Made by a program: the position numbers and the translations under genes. From Alphaproteobacteria bacterium (lineage in GTDB: Bacteria; Pseudomonadota; Alphaproteobacteria; Rhizobiales; Devosiaceae), in NCBI GenBank assembly GCA_024279575.1, contig JAJRRJ010000231.1, forward strand, positions 1 to 35,757: a stretch of 35,757 nucleotides of DNA. Reading direction: 5' to 3'. A model generated the notes under the pieces. That model saw only the letters and a list, made by a program, of their open reading frames with translations, had not been told where the DNA came from and did not search any database. Shown here piece after piece: positions 1 to 10,763 of the stretch (its first letter is position 1; every line of letters starts with the position of its first letter).

Positions 1-14
1 ACAAAAAGAAATCC

Positions 15-1196
15 ATGCGCAATATTGTGCTTTTATCCTTTTCTCAGGCGCTCAACGGATCCTCACAGGGCATCGTCATGTCTGTGGGGGCGCTCGCCGG
101 AGTGATATTGGCCCCGGACCCTGTTTTTGCCACATTGCCAACAACCGTAATGATTACAGGTCTGGCTCTGACTGCCATTCCCGCCACAATGATTATAGAT
201 CGCCTTGGGCCAAAGCACGGCTTTATGGTGGGCACTGTGTTGGCTTTCCTGGGTGGGTTGAGTGCCAGTTACGCCATGGCAATATCCAGTTTTGTTTATT
301 TCTGTATCGCCCTGGCATTTGTGGGGGCTGGGGCCGCCTTTGCGCAGCAATATCGTTTTGCCGCCGCCGACAGTGTTGCTGATGAATTCAAGGCGCGAGC
401 CATTTCTCTAGTGCTGCTGGGCGGTGTATTGGCCGGATTTTTGGGGCCACGCCTGTCTTTCATTGCAAAAGACTGGATTGGTGGTCAGGAATTTGCCGGC
501 TCGTTCTTGATGATTGCAGTGCTGGCTGTTGCAGCTTTTGCTTTCCTCAGTTTCACCAGACTCGCACCGATCGCCAAGTCGGATGAATATGATCAATCCG
601 GGCGCTCTCTTGGGGAGCTGATCAGAACACCCGCCGTGTTCGTGCCTGTTATTTCGGGCATGGCCACATATTCGTTGATGACATTTGTTATGGTTGCCGC
701 CCCCCTTGCCATGGTGACCGCGTGCGGCCATTCGGTTGAAACCGCTACAACAGCTATTCAGTGGCATATCGTTGCCATGTTCGCCCCCAGTTTTGTGACC
801 GGATATATAATCAATAAAATCGGTGCGCATCTCACAACGGGGATCGGGGTGTTTTTGATATTGCTCTGCGCTGCTATTTCCCTGAACGGGATTACCGAAT
901 GGCACTTTTATAGTGCCATGGTTCTGCTTGGTGTGGGGTGGAATTTTGGCTTTATTGGCTCAACCACCCTGCTTTCCAAAGCCTACGGACCATCTGAAGC
1001 GGCCAAAACCAAAGGGCTGAACGAACAGCTGGTTTTCGGTTCTATGGCGTTGGCTTCAATTGGCTCTGGCGCCCTTTTGCAACTGATTGGCTGGCAGTCG
1101 GTAAATGTTCTGGTTATTCCAATCGCCACGGGCACAATTGCACTTTTGGCGTGGGGAGAGGCCCGGCACAGGCGCGAGCAAAAGCTGGCAATCTAA
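15..1196 (+). CDS. MFS transporter
   Basis: 393 aa ORF with about 12 hydrophobic segments and an MFS-like loop (DRLGPKHGFMVG). Confidence 0.85.
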   Translation: MRNIVLLSFSQALNGSSQGIVMSVGALAGVILAPDPVFATLPTTVMITGLALTAIPATMIIDRLGPKHGFMVGTVLAFLGGLSASYAMAISSFVYFCIALAFVGAGAAFAQQYRFAAADSVADEFKARAISLVLLGGVLAGFLGPRLSFIAKDWIGGQEFAGSFLMIAVLAVAAFAFLSFTRLAPIAKSDEYDQSGRSLGELIRTPAVFVPVISGMATYSLMTFVMVAAPLAMVTACGHSVETATTAIQWHIVAMFAPSFVTGYIINKIGAHLTTGIGVFLILLCAAISLNGITEWHFYSAMVLLGVGWNFGFIGSTTLLSKAYGPSEAAKTKGLNEQLVFGSMALASIGSGALLQLIGWQSVNVLVIPIATGTIALLAWGEARHRREQKLAI

Positions 1197-1234
1197 GTTG
1201 CGGCCCCTTCTAAATCGGCACTTTCTCAGCTGGC

Positions 1235-1711
1235 TTAGCCGCCAAATGATTGTAAAATTTGCTCAACAAACGTCCGGTCTTCGCCAAAGGAGGCGGTGCG
1301 ACGTGTTTCAATGGCAAACAATCGGCCATCCTGCAAAGTATAAATCGCTTTGTCTGTTACCCGTTTGTTGGCATCAAAATATACCGCCAGAACTTTGCGG
1401 TCGGTAACAGAGCGCAAACCGAACGTTGTTTCTTCAATTTTGGTCTGAACATAATAAAATGCGGTTTCATTGCCGAAATTTCCACGTGTTTGTGGCGATC
1501 CCATAACGGCAACAACCAGATCCTGGCTTTGGCCGGGGCGTACCTGTTGCAAGGCGGCGTCCGAAATTTCATAACCCTGAGTGCGTTGACTGGAGAAAGT
1601 ACCCAGATTTGAAAGTCCGGGCAAACCGCCTGTGCATGCGCCAAGGCTCAAAGTTGCACCCAGAACAGTGGCCAGCATGATCGGGCGATAAAATTTGGAG
1701 AACTTAACCAT
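1235..1711 (-). CDS. bamE: Outer membrane protein assembly factor BamE (SmpA/OmlA family) lipoprotein
   Basis: Lipobox LSLGACTG, then ISDAALQQVRPGQSQDLVVAVMGSPQT, typical of the SmpA/OmlA fold; usual position divergent from the chaperone/DUF177/plsX block. Confidence 0.85.
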   Translation of the reverse strand: MVKFSKFYRPIMLATVLGATLSLGACTGGLPGLSNLGTFSSQRTQGYEISDAALQQVRPGQSQDLVVAVMGSPQTRGNFGNETAFYYVQTKIEETTFGLRSVTDRKVLAVYFDANKRVTDKAIYTLQDGRLFAIETRRTASFGEDRTFVEQILQSFGG

Positions 1712-1902
1712 TGATTTGACTATTCCAACCTCTGTCTATTAAAGGCACCTCTGTTAGACGTTAAGAAGCACATGCCTGTTCAGCTTTCACCCTGTTTACC
1801 CGCCATTGACTTCAAATGGCAACCCGGCAAATGGCCATCTTTATGACGAAGGCGTGTTTGCCTATGAGCGCATAATAAATTTTCAACAAGGAAATTTTTC
1901 AA

Positions 1903-2448
1903 ATGATCCTGTCATTGTTCAAGAAAAAGCCCGGCGAAGCGGCAGTTCGCTCGGTCTATGCCAGCATTGTGGCGCAATCTCGACAAAAAGTGTTTTATGC
2001 GGATTGGGACATTTCAGACACCGTAACGGGCCGTTTTGACATGATTTCTCTGCATCTTTGCCTGGTATTTCGTCGCTTGAAAACCAGCAGCGATGAAGAT
2101 CGCAAGTTCTCCCAGAGCCTGTTTGACTTGTTTTTTAAGGACATGGACCATTCCTTGCGCGAACTGGGAGCCGGGGACATGGCGGTTCCAAAGCGAATTC
2201 AGAAAATGGGTGAGCTGTTTTATGGGCTCCTTGCCAGCATTTCGGATGCACTGGATGCCAAAGAGGGTGATGTTGAGAACAAAAAAGCGCTGAGCCAGGC
2301 ACTGGTTCGAAATATCTATGGGGGGGAAGAACCTCAATCCATCAGCGCAATGACTTTATATGTGGAACGGCTTGAGAAGCACTTGAATACTCAGAAAACC
2401 AGCACCATTTTGGCAGGTGAAATTTCAATGGACGCCCCCAATGAATAG
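1903..2448 (+). CDS. Ubiquinol-cytochrome c chaperone family protein
   Basis: Motifs HLCLVFRRLKTS...LFDLFFKDMDHSLRELGAGDMAVPKRIQKMGELFYG match the CBP3/UQCC1 family. Confidence 0.88.
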   Translation: MILSLFKKKPGEAAVRSVYASIVAQSRQKVFYADWDISDTVTGRFDMISLHLCLVFRRLKTSSDEDRKFSQSLFDLFFKDMDHSLRELGAGDMAVPKRIQKMGELFYGLLASISDALDAKEGDVENKKALSQALVRNIYGGEEPQSISAMTLYVERLEKHLNTQKTSTILAGEISMDAPNE

Positions 2449-2989
2449 TGAAAACAACGAATTTTTAAGTGATACAGTGGTCAATTTGGACCGGTTGCCC
2501 AATCTTGGCCGCCGGTTGAAAATTCAGGCCGACCAAGAGCAATTGCAGAAAATTGCAAAGGCCGCAAACGTGAGTGCTGTTGGCCGATTCAGTGCTGAGT
2601 TGCATGTTGTCAGGGTCAAAGGAGGGGTGCAGGTGATGGGGAAATTATCAGCCGAATCAACACAGCCCTGCGTGGTGACTTTGGAGCCGGTGCATCAAAG
2701 AATTGAGGAAAATCTAAGCCGCGTGTTTATGCCCAATCCCGGCCATGATAAACAGGGGGGGAAGCAGGAAAATGCCCCCGGATCAGAAACCTGTATTGAT
2801 CTGTCAGATGAGGATGTTCCCGACTATTATGATGGTTCCCAGCTTGACTTAAGTGATTTTTTACTCGAAATTTTTGCCATGGCGATAGATTTATATCCGC
2901 GTACTCCCGGCGCAAAAATGACCCCAAAACTTCAGGGCGATGATCCCTCTAAACTGTCCCCTTTTGCAGTTCTTAAAGAAATAAAATAG
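2441..2989 (+). CDS. DUF177 (YceD) family protein
   Basis: ATG at 2441 overlaps the upstream stop (ATGAATAG); conserved CVVTLEPVHQRIEE and DLSDFLLEIFAMAIDLYPRTPGA; position upstream of plsX. Confidence 0.85.
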   Translation: MNSENNEFLSDTVVNLDRLPNLGRRLKIQADQEQLQKIAKAANVSAVGRFSAELHVVRVKGGVQVMGKLSAESTQPCVVTLEPVHQRIEENLSRVFMPNPGHDKQGGKQENAPGSETCIDLSDEDVPDYYDGSQLDLSDFLLEIFAMAIDLYPRTPGAKMTPKLQGDDPSKLSPFAVLKEIK

Positions 2990-3127
2990 ATTCTTCAGGG
3001 AAATAAGTGGGGCACAACAATTGATGCAGAAGCAATCAAGCATTGTGCAAACGGGTAAATTCGCATAAATGCGACAGAACTGGCCGGTTTCTTGAGAACA
3101 AAATTTTGAGCGGATGTTAAATATCTA

Positions 3128-4363
3128 ATGAGCGAGTATGTGACAATATCAGTGGATGCCATGGGCGGGGACAATGGTCCGCGCATTGTGTTTCACGGCG
3201 CTCGTTTGGTGTTGCGTGATCGTGGCAATATCCGTTTCATTTTCCATGGCCGTGAAGAAATTCTGCAACCTTTGCTTGATGAATTTCCCGAAGTTAAAGC
3301 GGTGTCCACTATTCGCAACAAGGAAATTGTCATCTCCATGGATGACAAACCCACCGCTGCCTTGCGCAAAGGGCGCAATACTTCTTCCATGTGGTCCGCT
3401 TTACAGGCAGTAAAAGACAAAGAAGCCGATGTTGCCGTTTCCGGGGGAAATACCGGGGCACTGATGGCCATGTCCACCTTTTGTTTGCGCCCGATAAAAG
3501 GTGTATCACGGCCCGCAATTGCGGCTATTTGGCCGACCGAACGAGCAGACATTGTTGTGCTTGATGTGGGGGCAACCGTTGGCGGAGATGCGCAGCAGTT
3601 GGTGGACTTTGCCATTCTTGGAGCAGCGTTGGCACGCGCCTTGTTTGATCAGGAACAGCCAACTGTGGGGTTGCTCAATATCGGTACTGAGGAACTTAAG
3701 GGCATAGATTCAGTAAAGCTTGCCGCCCAGATATTACAGGAACGCGATGGAGCCGGGTTCAAATTCCATGGCTTTGTGGAAGGAAACGACATTGGCAAGG
3801 GCACTGTCGATGTGGTGGTAACTGAGGGATTCGTGGGCAATATTGCGCTAAAAACCGCTGAGGGTACCGCAAGAATGGTCGGTTCTTATTTTCGCAAAGC
3901 CCTCAAGGCTGATTGGGTAAGTAAACTGGGCGCCCTGATTTCCTCGCGTGCATTGACAGCTCTTAAGCGAAAGATGGATCCGCGCGCCATCAACGGTGGT
4001 GTCTTTCTGGGTTTGAACGGTGTGGTGATTAAAAGCCACGGGGGGACCGACGAGATCGGCTTCAAAAGCGCGTTGGACCTCGCCTATGAAATGGGACGCT
4101 TTAATCTCATTAAAAAAATATCCGAAGGTTTGGAGAAATTTGAACCCATTGACGAACTGTTGGCCGATGACATGGTCGACCCTGATGAAAAACCGCAAAA
4201 CATACAAAAACTTGCGACCAAAGATCTACAGCCTGGAAAAAAACCAGAACCCAAACCCGATTCAACGCCCCAAAAGGCTAAAAAGCCCGCCCCAAAAAAG
4301 CGGGTGAGTAAAAATCCCTTGCGGCGACTTAAATCAACAAAAAAACCGGAGCCATCAGCGTGA
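3128..4363 (+). CDS. plsX: Phosphate acyltransferase PlsX with a Lys/Pro-rich C-terminal extension
   Basis: [12 protein letters not shown]-terminus, [40 protein letters not shown]; the tail after DELLADD is low complexity. Confidence 0.95.
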   Translation: MSEYVTISVDAMGGDNGPRIVFHGARLVLRDRGNIRFIFHGREEILQPLLDEFPEVKAVSTIRNKEIVISMDDKPTAALRKGRNTSSMWSALQAVKDKEADVAVSGGNTGALMAMSTFCLRPIKGVSRPAIAAIWPTERADIVVLDVGATVGGDAQQLVDFAILGAALARALFDQEQPTVGLLNIGTEELKGIDSVKLAAQILQERDGAGFKFHGFVEGNDIGKGTVDVVVTEGFVGNIALKTAEGTARMVGSYFRKALKADWVSKLGALISSRALTALKRKMDPRAINGGVFLGLNGVVIKSHGGTDEIGFKSALDLAYEMGRFNLIKKISEGLEKFEPIDELLADDMVDPDEKPQNIQKLATKDLQPGKKPEPKPDSTPQKAKKPAPKKRVSKNPLRRLKSTKKPEPSA

Positions 4364-5343
4364 CAATAACTCGCACTCTCGTGCGCGGCGTGGGCGGATA
4401 CCTGCCCGAGCGCGTATTGACTAATCAGGAACTTGAGAAAACCGTTGATACCACCCATGAGTGGATCGTACAACGCACCGGAATTGAACAGCGACATGTC
4501 GCAGCTGAGGGTGAATTTACCTCAGATCTGGCCACGCGGGCTGCTGAACGGGCACTCAAATCCGCCAACATGACTATTGCCGACATTGATTTTATTATCC
4601 TGGCGACTACCACCCCGGATTTGACTTTTCCCGCCACCGCAGCGCTGGTTCAAAACAAACTGGGCATGTCCCATGGTTTTGCCTTTGATCTGCAGGCGGT
4701 TTGCTCAGGATTTGTTTACGCCATTGCTACCGCTGACAGCCATCTTAAAAACGGCATGGGTAAACGCGCCCTGGTCATTGGCGCAGAAACTGCAACACGT
4801 TTGCTCGATTGGGAAGACCGCACCACATGCGTGTTGTTTGGTGATGGCGCGGGGGCCGTTGTGCTTGAAGCTGTCGAGGCTGACGAAGAAGATTGGGATC
4901 AGGGCATTCTGGCATCGCGTCTGCGCTCTGATGGAACCCACTGGAACAAACTATATTGTGATGGTGGTGTTTCCACTACCGGCACAACCGGCCATGTGCG
5001 CATGGAAGGTAAAGAGGTTTTTCGCCACGCCGTTGGCATGATTACCGATGTGGTAGATGGTGTGCTTGAGGATGCCGGGTTTAGTTCTGACCAGCTTGAT
5101 TGGTTTGTGCCCCATCAGGCCAACCGCCGGATCATTGATGGGGCTGGGAAAAAAGTTGGTATCCCTCCTGAAAAAGTTGTGGTGACTGTTAACCGTCATG
5201 CCAACACTTCAGCCGCCTCCGTACCCATGGCCCTGAATGAAGCGGTGTTAGATGGACGTATCAAAGACGGAGATCTGGTTATGCTTGAGGCAATGGGGGG
5301 CGGGTTTACCTGGGGAGCATGCCTTATTCGTTGGAAATCCTGA
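4360..5343 (+). CDS. fabH: 3-oxoacyl-ACP synthase III (KASIII)
   Basis: GTG start overlapping the plsX stop; active-site [16 protein letters not shown] and [16 protein letters not shown] motifs. Confidence 0.95.
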   Translation: MTITRTLVRGVGGYLPERVLTNQELEKTVDTTHEWIVQRTGIEQRHVAAEGEFTSDLATRAAERALKSANMTIADIDFIILATTTPDLTFPATAALVQNKLGMSHGFAFDLQAVCSGFVYAIATADSHLKNGMGKRALVIGAETATRLLDWEDRTTCVLFGDGAGAVVLEAVEADEEDWDQGILASRLRSDGTHWNKLYCDGGVSTTGTTGHVRMEGKEVFRHAVGMITDVVDGVLEDAGFSSDQLDWFVPHQANRRIIDGAGKKVGIPPEKVVVTVNRHANTSAASVPMALNEAVLDGRIKDGDLVMLEAMGGGFTWGACLIRWKS

Positions 5344-5423
5344 TTGACCAATCGATAAAAAGAGCGTTTAATCAAACCCATACGGCTTAATTGCCGAAAA
5401 ATTGCGCGGGTTTCTAATGGGGG

Positions 5424-5747
5424 TTGGAAAGGTCTATGGGGCAAAAAACACTAACAAGAGCTGATCTGGCTGAGGCGGTCTACGCCACGGTTGGGTTGTC
5501 GCGGACAGAATCCGCTGACCTGGTTGAGCGGGTCCTTGAGCATATGAGTGATGCTCTGGTGAAGGGGGAATCAGTAAAACTTTCGTCCTTTGGCTCGTTT
5601 CATGTGCGTTCCAAAAAGGAACGCATTGGCCGAAATCCTAAAACCGGTGAAGAAGTACCTATATTACCGCGAAAAGTTTTGGTATTTAAGCCAAGCAACG
5701 TATTGAAATCCAAGATTAACAAATCTATGGTTGGCACTGGAAAATAA
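5424..5747 (+). CDS. ihfA: Integration host factor alpha subunit
   Basis: [12 protein letters not shown]...[45 protein letters not shown]. Confidence 0.93.
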   Translation: MERSMGQKTLTRADLAEAVYATVGLSRTESADLVERVLEHMSDALVKGESVKLSSFGSFHVRSKKERIGRNPKTGEEVPILPRKVLVFKPSNVLKSKINKSMVGTGK

Positions 5748-5771
5748 CGCGAATTTTTACGGAGATGCCCT

Positions 5772-6254
5772 GTGGGGAAGTCAGCCGAAGCCTTCCGCAC
5801 GATTTCAGAAGCCGCAGGCGAGCTGGATTTGCCTCAGCACGTGCTCAGATTTTGGGAAACTAGGTTTACTCAGATCAAGCCCCTGAAACGCGGTGGCGGG
5901 CGACGTTATTATCGTCCAGAGGACGTACTCCTGCTTAAAGGCATTCGCCATTTGCTTTACGATCAGGGTTTTACCATCAAAGGGGTGCAGCGCATACTCA
6001 AGGAGGAAAGCCCCCGTCATGTGATTGCTATTGGAGAGGCAGGCAGTCTTGAAGCGCTTGAGGCGACCCATGGCGCATCTGAGGGGGCTAAATCCGTGGT
6101 GCGCTCCTCAACCAGCCAGACAAAGGCAGCACAAACAGCTCTTTCTCCGACTGCTGCTGAACAAAGGTTCACAGCACGACAACGCAATCGATTGTCCAGG
6201 GTTATGGGTGAGTTGCTTGAGTGCAAGCGTTTGCTCGACAACGCACGCGAGTAG
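5772..6254 (+). CDS. MerR family transcriptional regulator
   Basis: GTG start; [52 protein letters not shown]; standard position after ihfA. Confidence 0.9.
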   Translation: MGKSAEAFRTISEAAGELDLPQHVLRFWETRFTQIKPLKRGGGRRYYRPEDVLLLKGIRHLLYDQGFTIKGVQRILKEESPRHVIAIGEAGSLEALEATHGASEGAKSVVRSSTSQTKAAQTALSPTAAEQRFTARQRNRLSRVMGELLECKRLLDNARE

Positions 6255-6281
6255 TGACTTTTCTTTTTTTTTGCCGGGTCA

Positions 6282-6306
6282 TCCCATGTTATGGGACCAT
6301 CTTTTT
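6282..6306 (+). terminator. Candidate Rho-independent terminator downstream of the MerR gene
   Basis: Perfect stem TCCCAT-GTT-ATGGGA followed by CCATCTTTTT, 28 bp after the stop. Confidence 0.5.
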
Positions 6307-6423
6307 CGTTCACGCTTTTTGCCTTAGCCTAAGAGTTTCGTAACCATACCCGTTCTATCGTGCACTTCTCCGCAATGGCCTTGGGGTCTGCGTATGCGGA
6401 GGCGTTTTTTTCGGGAAGTACCA

Positions 6424-6705
6424 ATGGCAATCAATTTTGCACAAACTTTCAAGCTCTTTATGACATCGATATTTGTGCTTGCACTTGCAGGGTGTGAATT
6501 GCTTGAGGGGCCAATTGAACAAAGTGTTCTCAATCAGGCTATTGCAAACTATAGCGGCCTGTGCGCTTGCCCATTCAGTCTGGATATTGCTGGAAATTTG
6601 TGCGGCGATCAAAGTGCTTATTCTCAAGGCGCAGCCGATGCGACAATCTGCTATATTTCAGAAGTTACCTTTGACATGATTACGCAATATCTTGCCAGCA
6701 ATTGA
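6424..6705 (+). CDS. Small Cys-rich putative lipoprotein
   Basis: MAINFAQTFKLFMTSIFVLALAGCELLEG is a signal peptide plus lipobox; the mature part carries CACPFSLDIAGNLCGDQSAYSQ...ICY. The ORF could start upstream at 6394. Confidence 0.65.
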   Translation: MAINFAQTFKLFMTSIFVLALAGCELLEGPIEQSVLNQAIANYSGLCACPFSLDIAGNLCGDQSAYSQGAADATICYISEVTFDMITQYLASN

Positions 6706-6764
6706 TCGGATGCGTACCGCACAAACAATTCGCCGCTTTTGTGCTGTTTGGCAATAATTAGGAC

Positions 6765-6793
6765 TTGACGCCAAACCCCTTAAAACCTAGGAC
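6765..6793 (+). promoter_or_regulatory. Possible sigma70-type promoter for tRNA-Pro
   Basis: TTGACG, 17-nt spacer, TAGGAC, ending about 10 bp before the tRNA 5' end. Confidence 0.35.
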
Positions 6794-6803
6794 TTTTTCA
6801 AGT

Positions 6804-6880
6804 CGGGGTGTAGCGCAGCCTGGTAGCGCATCTGTCTGGGGGACAGAGGGTCGTAGGTTCAAATCCTGCCACTCCGACCA
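6804..6880 (+). tRNA. tRNA-Pro (anticodon GGG)
   Basis: 77-nt cloverleaf CGGGGTG...CACTCCG-ACCA; anticodon stem TCTGT/ACAGA around loop CTGGGGG; T-arm GGTTCAAATCC; CCA encoded. Confidence 0.95.
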
Positions 6881-6893
6881 TTCATTATAATTT

Positions 6894-7781
6894 TTATGTC
6901 TTTGATAGCGCCGCTTCAATTTTGTCCTGGGTTTTGGTCTCAAAATCGCTTGCGTCATGGCGTTCACGCAGTTGCGTATTCAGTTCACCGCGCGGACTGT
7001 TGACCATGCACCCGCGTATAACGGCTGGGCGGTCATCAATTTCCTTGGCCCAACGCTGAACATGGGTGTAAGAGTCCACATCCAGAAATTCCGCCGACCC
7101 TTCATATAACCGCCCCAGCGCTAATTGCCCATACCATGCCCAAATAGCCATATCTGCAATAGAATACATTTGAGCGGCCATGAATTGATTGTCCGCCAGA
7201 TGCCGGTCCAGAACATCCATCTGGCGCTTGGCCTCCATTGAAAACCGGTCAATGCAATATTGGATTTTTGTGGGCGCATACGAATAAAAATGTCCAAATC
7301 CGCCCCCAAGATAAGGCGCGCTGCCCATCTGCCAGAACAGCCAGTTCAGACATTCAGTTCGCCCCTCATGGGTAGTGGGTAAAAAGGCATCAAATTTTTC
7401 TGCCAGATAAAGCAACATCGCGCCCGATTCAAATATCCGCACCGGGGAGGGACCACTATTGTCCACCATTGCGGGGATTTTGGAGTTGGGGTTGATATCG
7501 ACAAATCCGCTGCTGAACTGCTCCCCCTCGCCAATGTTGATGAAAAACGCATCATATTCCGCCCCCTCAATCCCAAGGGCCAATAATTCCTCCAGCATGA
7601 CCGTAATCTTGACCCCGTTTGGGGTTGCCAGCGAGTGCAATTGAATAGGATGTTTGCCAACTGGCAGTTCTTTTTTATGGGTTGCACCGGCTATCGGGCG
7701 ATTGATATTGGCGAACCGTCCGCCACTTTCGCTTTCCCACTTCCAAACCTTTGGCAGTGTATATTCATTTGTGTCGGTCAT
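6894..7781 (-). CDS. yghU: Glutathione-dependent disulfide-bond oxidoreductase, YghU-like GST
   Basis: MTDTNEYTLPKVWKWESESGGRFANINRPIAGATHKKELPVGKHPIQLHSLATPNGVKITVMLEELLALG, full-length YghU-type; internal ATG at 7781 preferred. Confidence 0.9.
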   Translation of the reverse strand: MTDTNEYTLPKVWKWESESGGRFANINRPIAGATHKKELPVGKHPIQLHSLATPNGVKITVMLEELLALGIEGAEYDAFFINIGEGEQFSSGFVDINPNSKIPAMVDNSGPSPVRIFESGAMLLYLAEKFDAFLPTTHEGRTECLNWLFWQMGSAPYLGGGFGHFYSYAPTKIQYCIDRFSMEAKRQMDVLDRHLADNQFMAAQMYSIADMAIWAWYGQLALGRLYEGSAEFLDVDSYTHVQRWAKEIDDRPAVIRGCMVNSPRGELNTQLRERHDASDFETKTQDKIEAALSKT

Positions 7782-7816
7782 GAAGCTTCCCTTATTTGCA
7801 CATCGCATAAATAGCG

Positions 7817-9115
7817 TTAGATCAGCCGGCCCCGCCGGGTGGATTGGGCGTCGTTTACGCGCCCGTAGCCAGCAGAAACTCCCCAAATCATCCCCACCAG
7901 TAAAAAGAAGTGACGCCAGTGATCAGTGTCAATGATTGCTGATTCCAATGCAATAGGAATAAAATTTGCCATCAGGGGAATCATAAGCAGACGGTTTGGG
8001 GATGCTTTTTTAAGTGCGGCAAACCCATGCTTGAATGTCATCCAGACCAGTGCAAAGTAGGCCAGTCCACCGATCCAGCCATAGGTGAGCAGAACTTTTA
8101 CATAAGTATTATGAGGCTCTTCTGTGATGCGTAAATTGCGAAATTCCAAAGGCCCGATGCCAAACGGGTTGGCAAGCGCCATTTCCAGCGCATAGGTCTG
8201 GCGGGCAAAACGCCCGGTGGATCCTGAATCATAGGTTTGATTGAGGCTGAATCTTTGCAAAAACAATTCGCGCACAGAATCAATACTTAACAAACCGATC
8301 AGTGCCACAACCGCCAACACCAGCCCCACAAGGGTGATGCCAATCATGCGACTGCGATCTTTGGCATTGGATTCAAACAAAAAGCAGGCAATAAAAACAA
8401 AGCCTGACGTAAAAATCATATAGTCCCAGGCGGCGCGAGAAAAGCTGACAAAGACGCCCACCAGCAAAATGCCATATATCGCGCCCGCAAACAGGGCGCG
8501 CTTTCCCTTGTCCAACAACATGCGCTGTAGTGCAAATGCCGCCGGGATAATAAGGAATGGCCCGAACACATTGGGGTCCTGAAAGGTAGCTTTTACCCGG
8601 TCATAGCGTAAAAATATTTCTGCCCCGGGAATAATGTGTAGATAGGCCAGGGTACCAATGACAGAGATAAAACCCGCAACCCCGGTATAGGCCCCCATCA
8701 TGCCGCCCAGGCGTTTTTGGGGGTCATCAGCAATATAGTTGGCAGCAAAATAGGCAGTGAACCATAAAAATACCGTGACAATCGAATACACCATGCCCTC
8801 AAGCACACTCATGTATCGCACTTGAAAAGAGCCGATCAGCGCAAACGGGATAAATAGCACCATAAGCTGAAATATCCCCAGAGTTTTGCGGTGAATGCCA
8901 ATTCCGGCAAAATAGGCAACGGGAAGAACCAGCAGAAACATAAATTCGTAAGGGGAGGGTTCAAATATGACAAATCCCCCGGAGATCATCCAGATGGAGA
9001 CCATGGGCACAAGCCACGCTTTGGCAAGAAAGTGAAGCTGGGTAGGTTTTTGTGCACCTGTGGGGGAAAAAGACAGCGCTTCGCCTGTGCCTGGTTTTCC
9101 CGCCAGCATAGTCAT
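7817..9115 (-). CDS. O-antigen ligase/polymerase (Wzy/WaaL-like) integral membrane protein
   Basis: About 12 TM segments; FQDPNVFGPFLIIPAAF and GIGPLEFRNLRITEEPHNTYVKVLLTYGWIG match the O-antigen ligase family. Confidence 0.85.
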   Translation of the reverse strand: MTMLAGKPGTGEALSFSPTGAQKPTQLHFLAKAWLVPMVSIWMISGGFVIFEPSPYEFMFLLVLPVAYFAGIGIHRKTLGIFQLMVLFIPFALIGSFQVRYMSVLEGMVYSIVTVFLWFTAYFAANYIADDPQKRLGGMMGAYTGVAGFISVIGTLAYLHIIPGAEIFLRYDRVKATFQDPNVFGPFLIIPAAFALQRMLLDKGKRALFAGAIYGILLVGVFVSFSRAAWDYMIFTSGFVFIACFLFESNAKDRSRMIGITLVGLVLAVVALIGLLSIDSVRELFLQRFSLNQTYDSGSTGRFARQTYALEMALANPFGIGPLEFRNLRITEEPHNTYVKVLLTYGWIGGLAYFALVWMTFKHGFAALKKASPNRLLMIPLMANFIPIALESAIIDTDHWRHFFLLVGMIWGVSAGYGRVNDAQSTRRGRLI

Positions 9116-10644
9116 TAGAATGCATTCTCGTTTTTTGAAAACAGCGAGAACGGCGTCATAAAAAGGATGTAAATGTCAGAAAACGGTGTCCAGCTTTCAA
9201 TATAGTGCAAATCGTGATTGACCCGCTGCTCAATCTTTTCAACCGTATCGGTTTCCCCGCGCCAGCCATGAATTTGCGCCAGCCCCGTCATCCCCGGCTT
9301 TACCCGGTGACGGGCAAAATACCCCCCCACGGCCTCATGGTAGACTTTGTTGGCCGCCTTTGCCTGCAATGCATGTGGGCGTGGCCCCACAATTGACAGC
9401 TCTCCCTTGAGCACGTTGAACAATTGGGGTAATTCATCAATTGAGGTTTTGCGAATAAATTTTCCAACTCTGGTAATGCGAGGATCATCCCTGGTAGCCA
9501 GTTTTGTGGCATTGGCATCACTCATTTCCGTATACATTGAACGGAATTTGTATATGTTTATCAATTCGTTATTAAACCCGTGCCGCGCCTGCCGAAACAA
9601 AATTGGCCCTTTGCTTTCAAGGCGAATAGCAATAGCGGTGAGCACCATAACGGGGCTGAGCAATATCAGGGCACTAATGGCCACTACCTTGTCAAATACC
9701 CATTTGAACACCAGGTTCCAGTCTGAAATTGGCTTGTCCGCCATATCGAACATGGCTACGTCTCCGATATAGGAATAGGCTGAAGGTGCCAGGCGTAATT
9801 TGCTCATGTGCGCGCTTAGTCGGATGTCAATTGGCAATACCCACAGGCGCTTGAGCATATATAAAACCCTCTCCTCTGCAGAAAGGGGCATGGATACAAT
9901 CACCAGATCAACGGGCGTGCGCCGGGCAAATTCAATCAGCTCATCCACATTTCCCAATTTTGGGCAGGCTGCCACGGTGGCCGGGGATCTTTTGTCGACC
10001 CGATCATCAAACAGACCAATCAGTTCAATATCGTTGTCGGCACTTTTACGAATGGCTTTAATCAGCTCTTCAGCGTCCTTGCCTCCGCCAACAATAACCG
10101 TACGCCGTTTAAGTTTTCCACTTTTCGTCCATTTTCCAATAACGGAACGCAAGGCCATGCGAAACAAAACCAAAGCCACGGCACCCGCACCATACCAGGA
10201 AACCATCCATACTCTTGAAACCTGATCAGAAATTTTTAGCATAAACGCAGCCAGCGCTATCATTACAAAAACCATCGACCATGCGGCCAAAAGCCGCCCC
10301 ATCTGGTGAAGTCCGGTGCGATAAATCCACATGGAATGGGTACGCGCCAAATTGAACATCACATTGGCCCCGAGTGCCGAGATGGCAATAACGGGCACAT
10401 AAAGCAGATTATTTGGCGGTTCCACATAGGACCAGTAAATGACAAAACCAATCGTAAGCAGCAATACAAATTCAATTGCCTGCGTGATGCCCACCACCAC
10501 GGCGGCAGAAATTGACTTCTCAACCGGCTGATCAATCACCCACTGGGCCAAGTCAGACAGTTCTGTTTTTTCCTTAGAGGGAGACAATTCAGCAGAAAAA
10601 TGCTCATGGATTGTCGTTTTTGGGTCTAGGTGAAACATCGCCAA
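9115..10644 (-). CDS. Undecaprenyl-phosphate sugar phosphotransferase (WcaJ/ExoY-type, polyprenyl glycosylphosphotransferase)
   Basis: N-terminal TM helices, nucleotide-binding-like region, C-terminal IYKFRSMYTEMSD...RKTSIDELPQLFNVLKGELSIVGPRPHA. Confidence 0.92.
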   Translation of the reverse strand: MAMFHLDPKTTIHEHFSAELSPSKEKTELSDLAQWVIDQPVEKSISAAVVVGITQAIEFVLLLTIGFVIYWSYVEPPNNLLYVPVIAISALGANVMFNLARTHSMWIYRTGLHQMGRLLAAWSMVFVMIALAAFMLKISDQVSRVWMVSWYGAGAVALVLFRMALRSVIGKWTKSGKLKRRTVIVGGGKDAEELIKAIRKSADNDIELIGLFDDRVDKRSPATVAACPKLGNVDELIEFARRTPVDLVIVSMPLSAEERVLYMLKRLWVLPIDIRLSAHMSKLRLAPSAYSYIGDVAMFDMADKPISDWNLVFKWVFDKVVAISALILLSPVMVLTAIAIRLESKGPILFRQARHGFNNELINIYKFRSMYTEMSDANATKLATRDDPRITRVGKFIRKTSIDELPQLFNVLKGELSIVGPRPHALQAKAANKVYHEAVGGYFARHRVKPGMTGLAQIHGWRGETDTVEKIEQRVNHDLHYIESWTPFSDIYILFMTPFSLFSKNENAF

Positions 10645-10696
10645 TACTCGCTGACTAACTGATTATGTATAAATTCTGTCCCACTATGCCCTCAAA

Positions 10697-10763
10697 GGAG
10701 TGAAAACTCCGTGAACCTAAGGATTTTCGCAAACCGCCCCCTCTACAATTTTATTTTGTAGAG
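10697..10763. promoter_or_regulatory. Two intergenic hairpins in the leader of the initiating transferase gene
   Basis: GGAGT-GAAA-ACTCC (10697-10710) and CTCTACAA-TTTTATT-TTGTAGAG (10741-10763). Confidence 0.4.

Noticed and set aside
2281-2780. G7 runs (2320-2326, 2755-2761) as phase-variation tracts
   Set aside because: Seven-nt G/C runs recur across the window in housekeeping genes (for example hom near 32167, tpa near 19870), so they look like background
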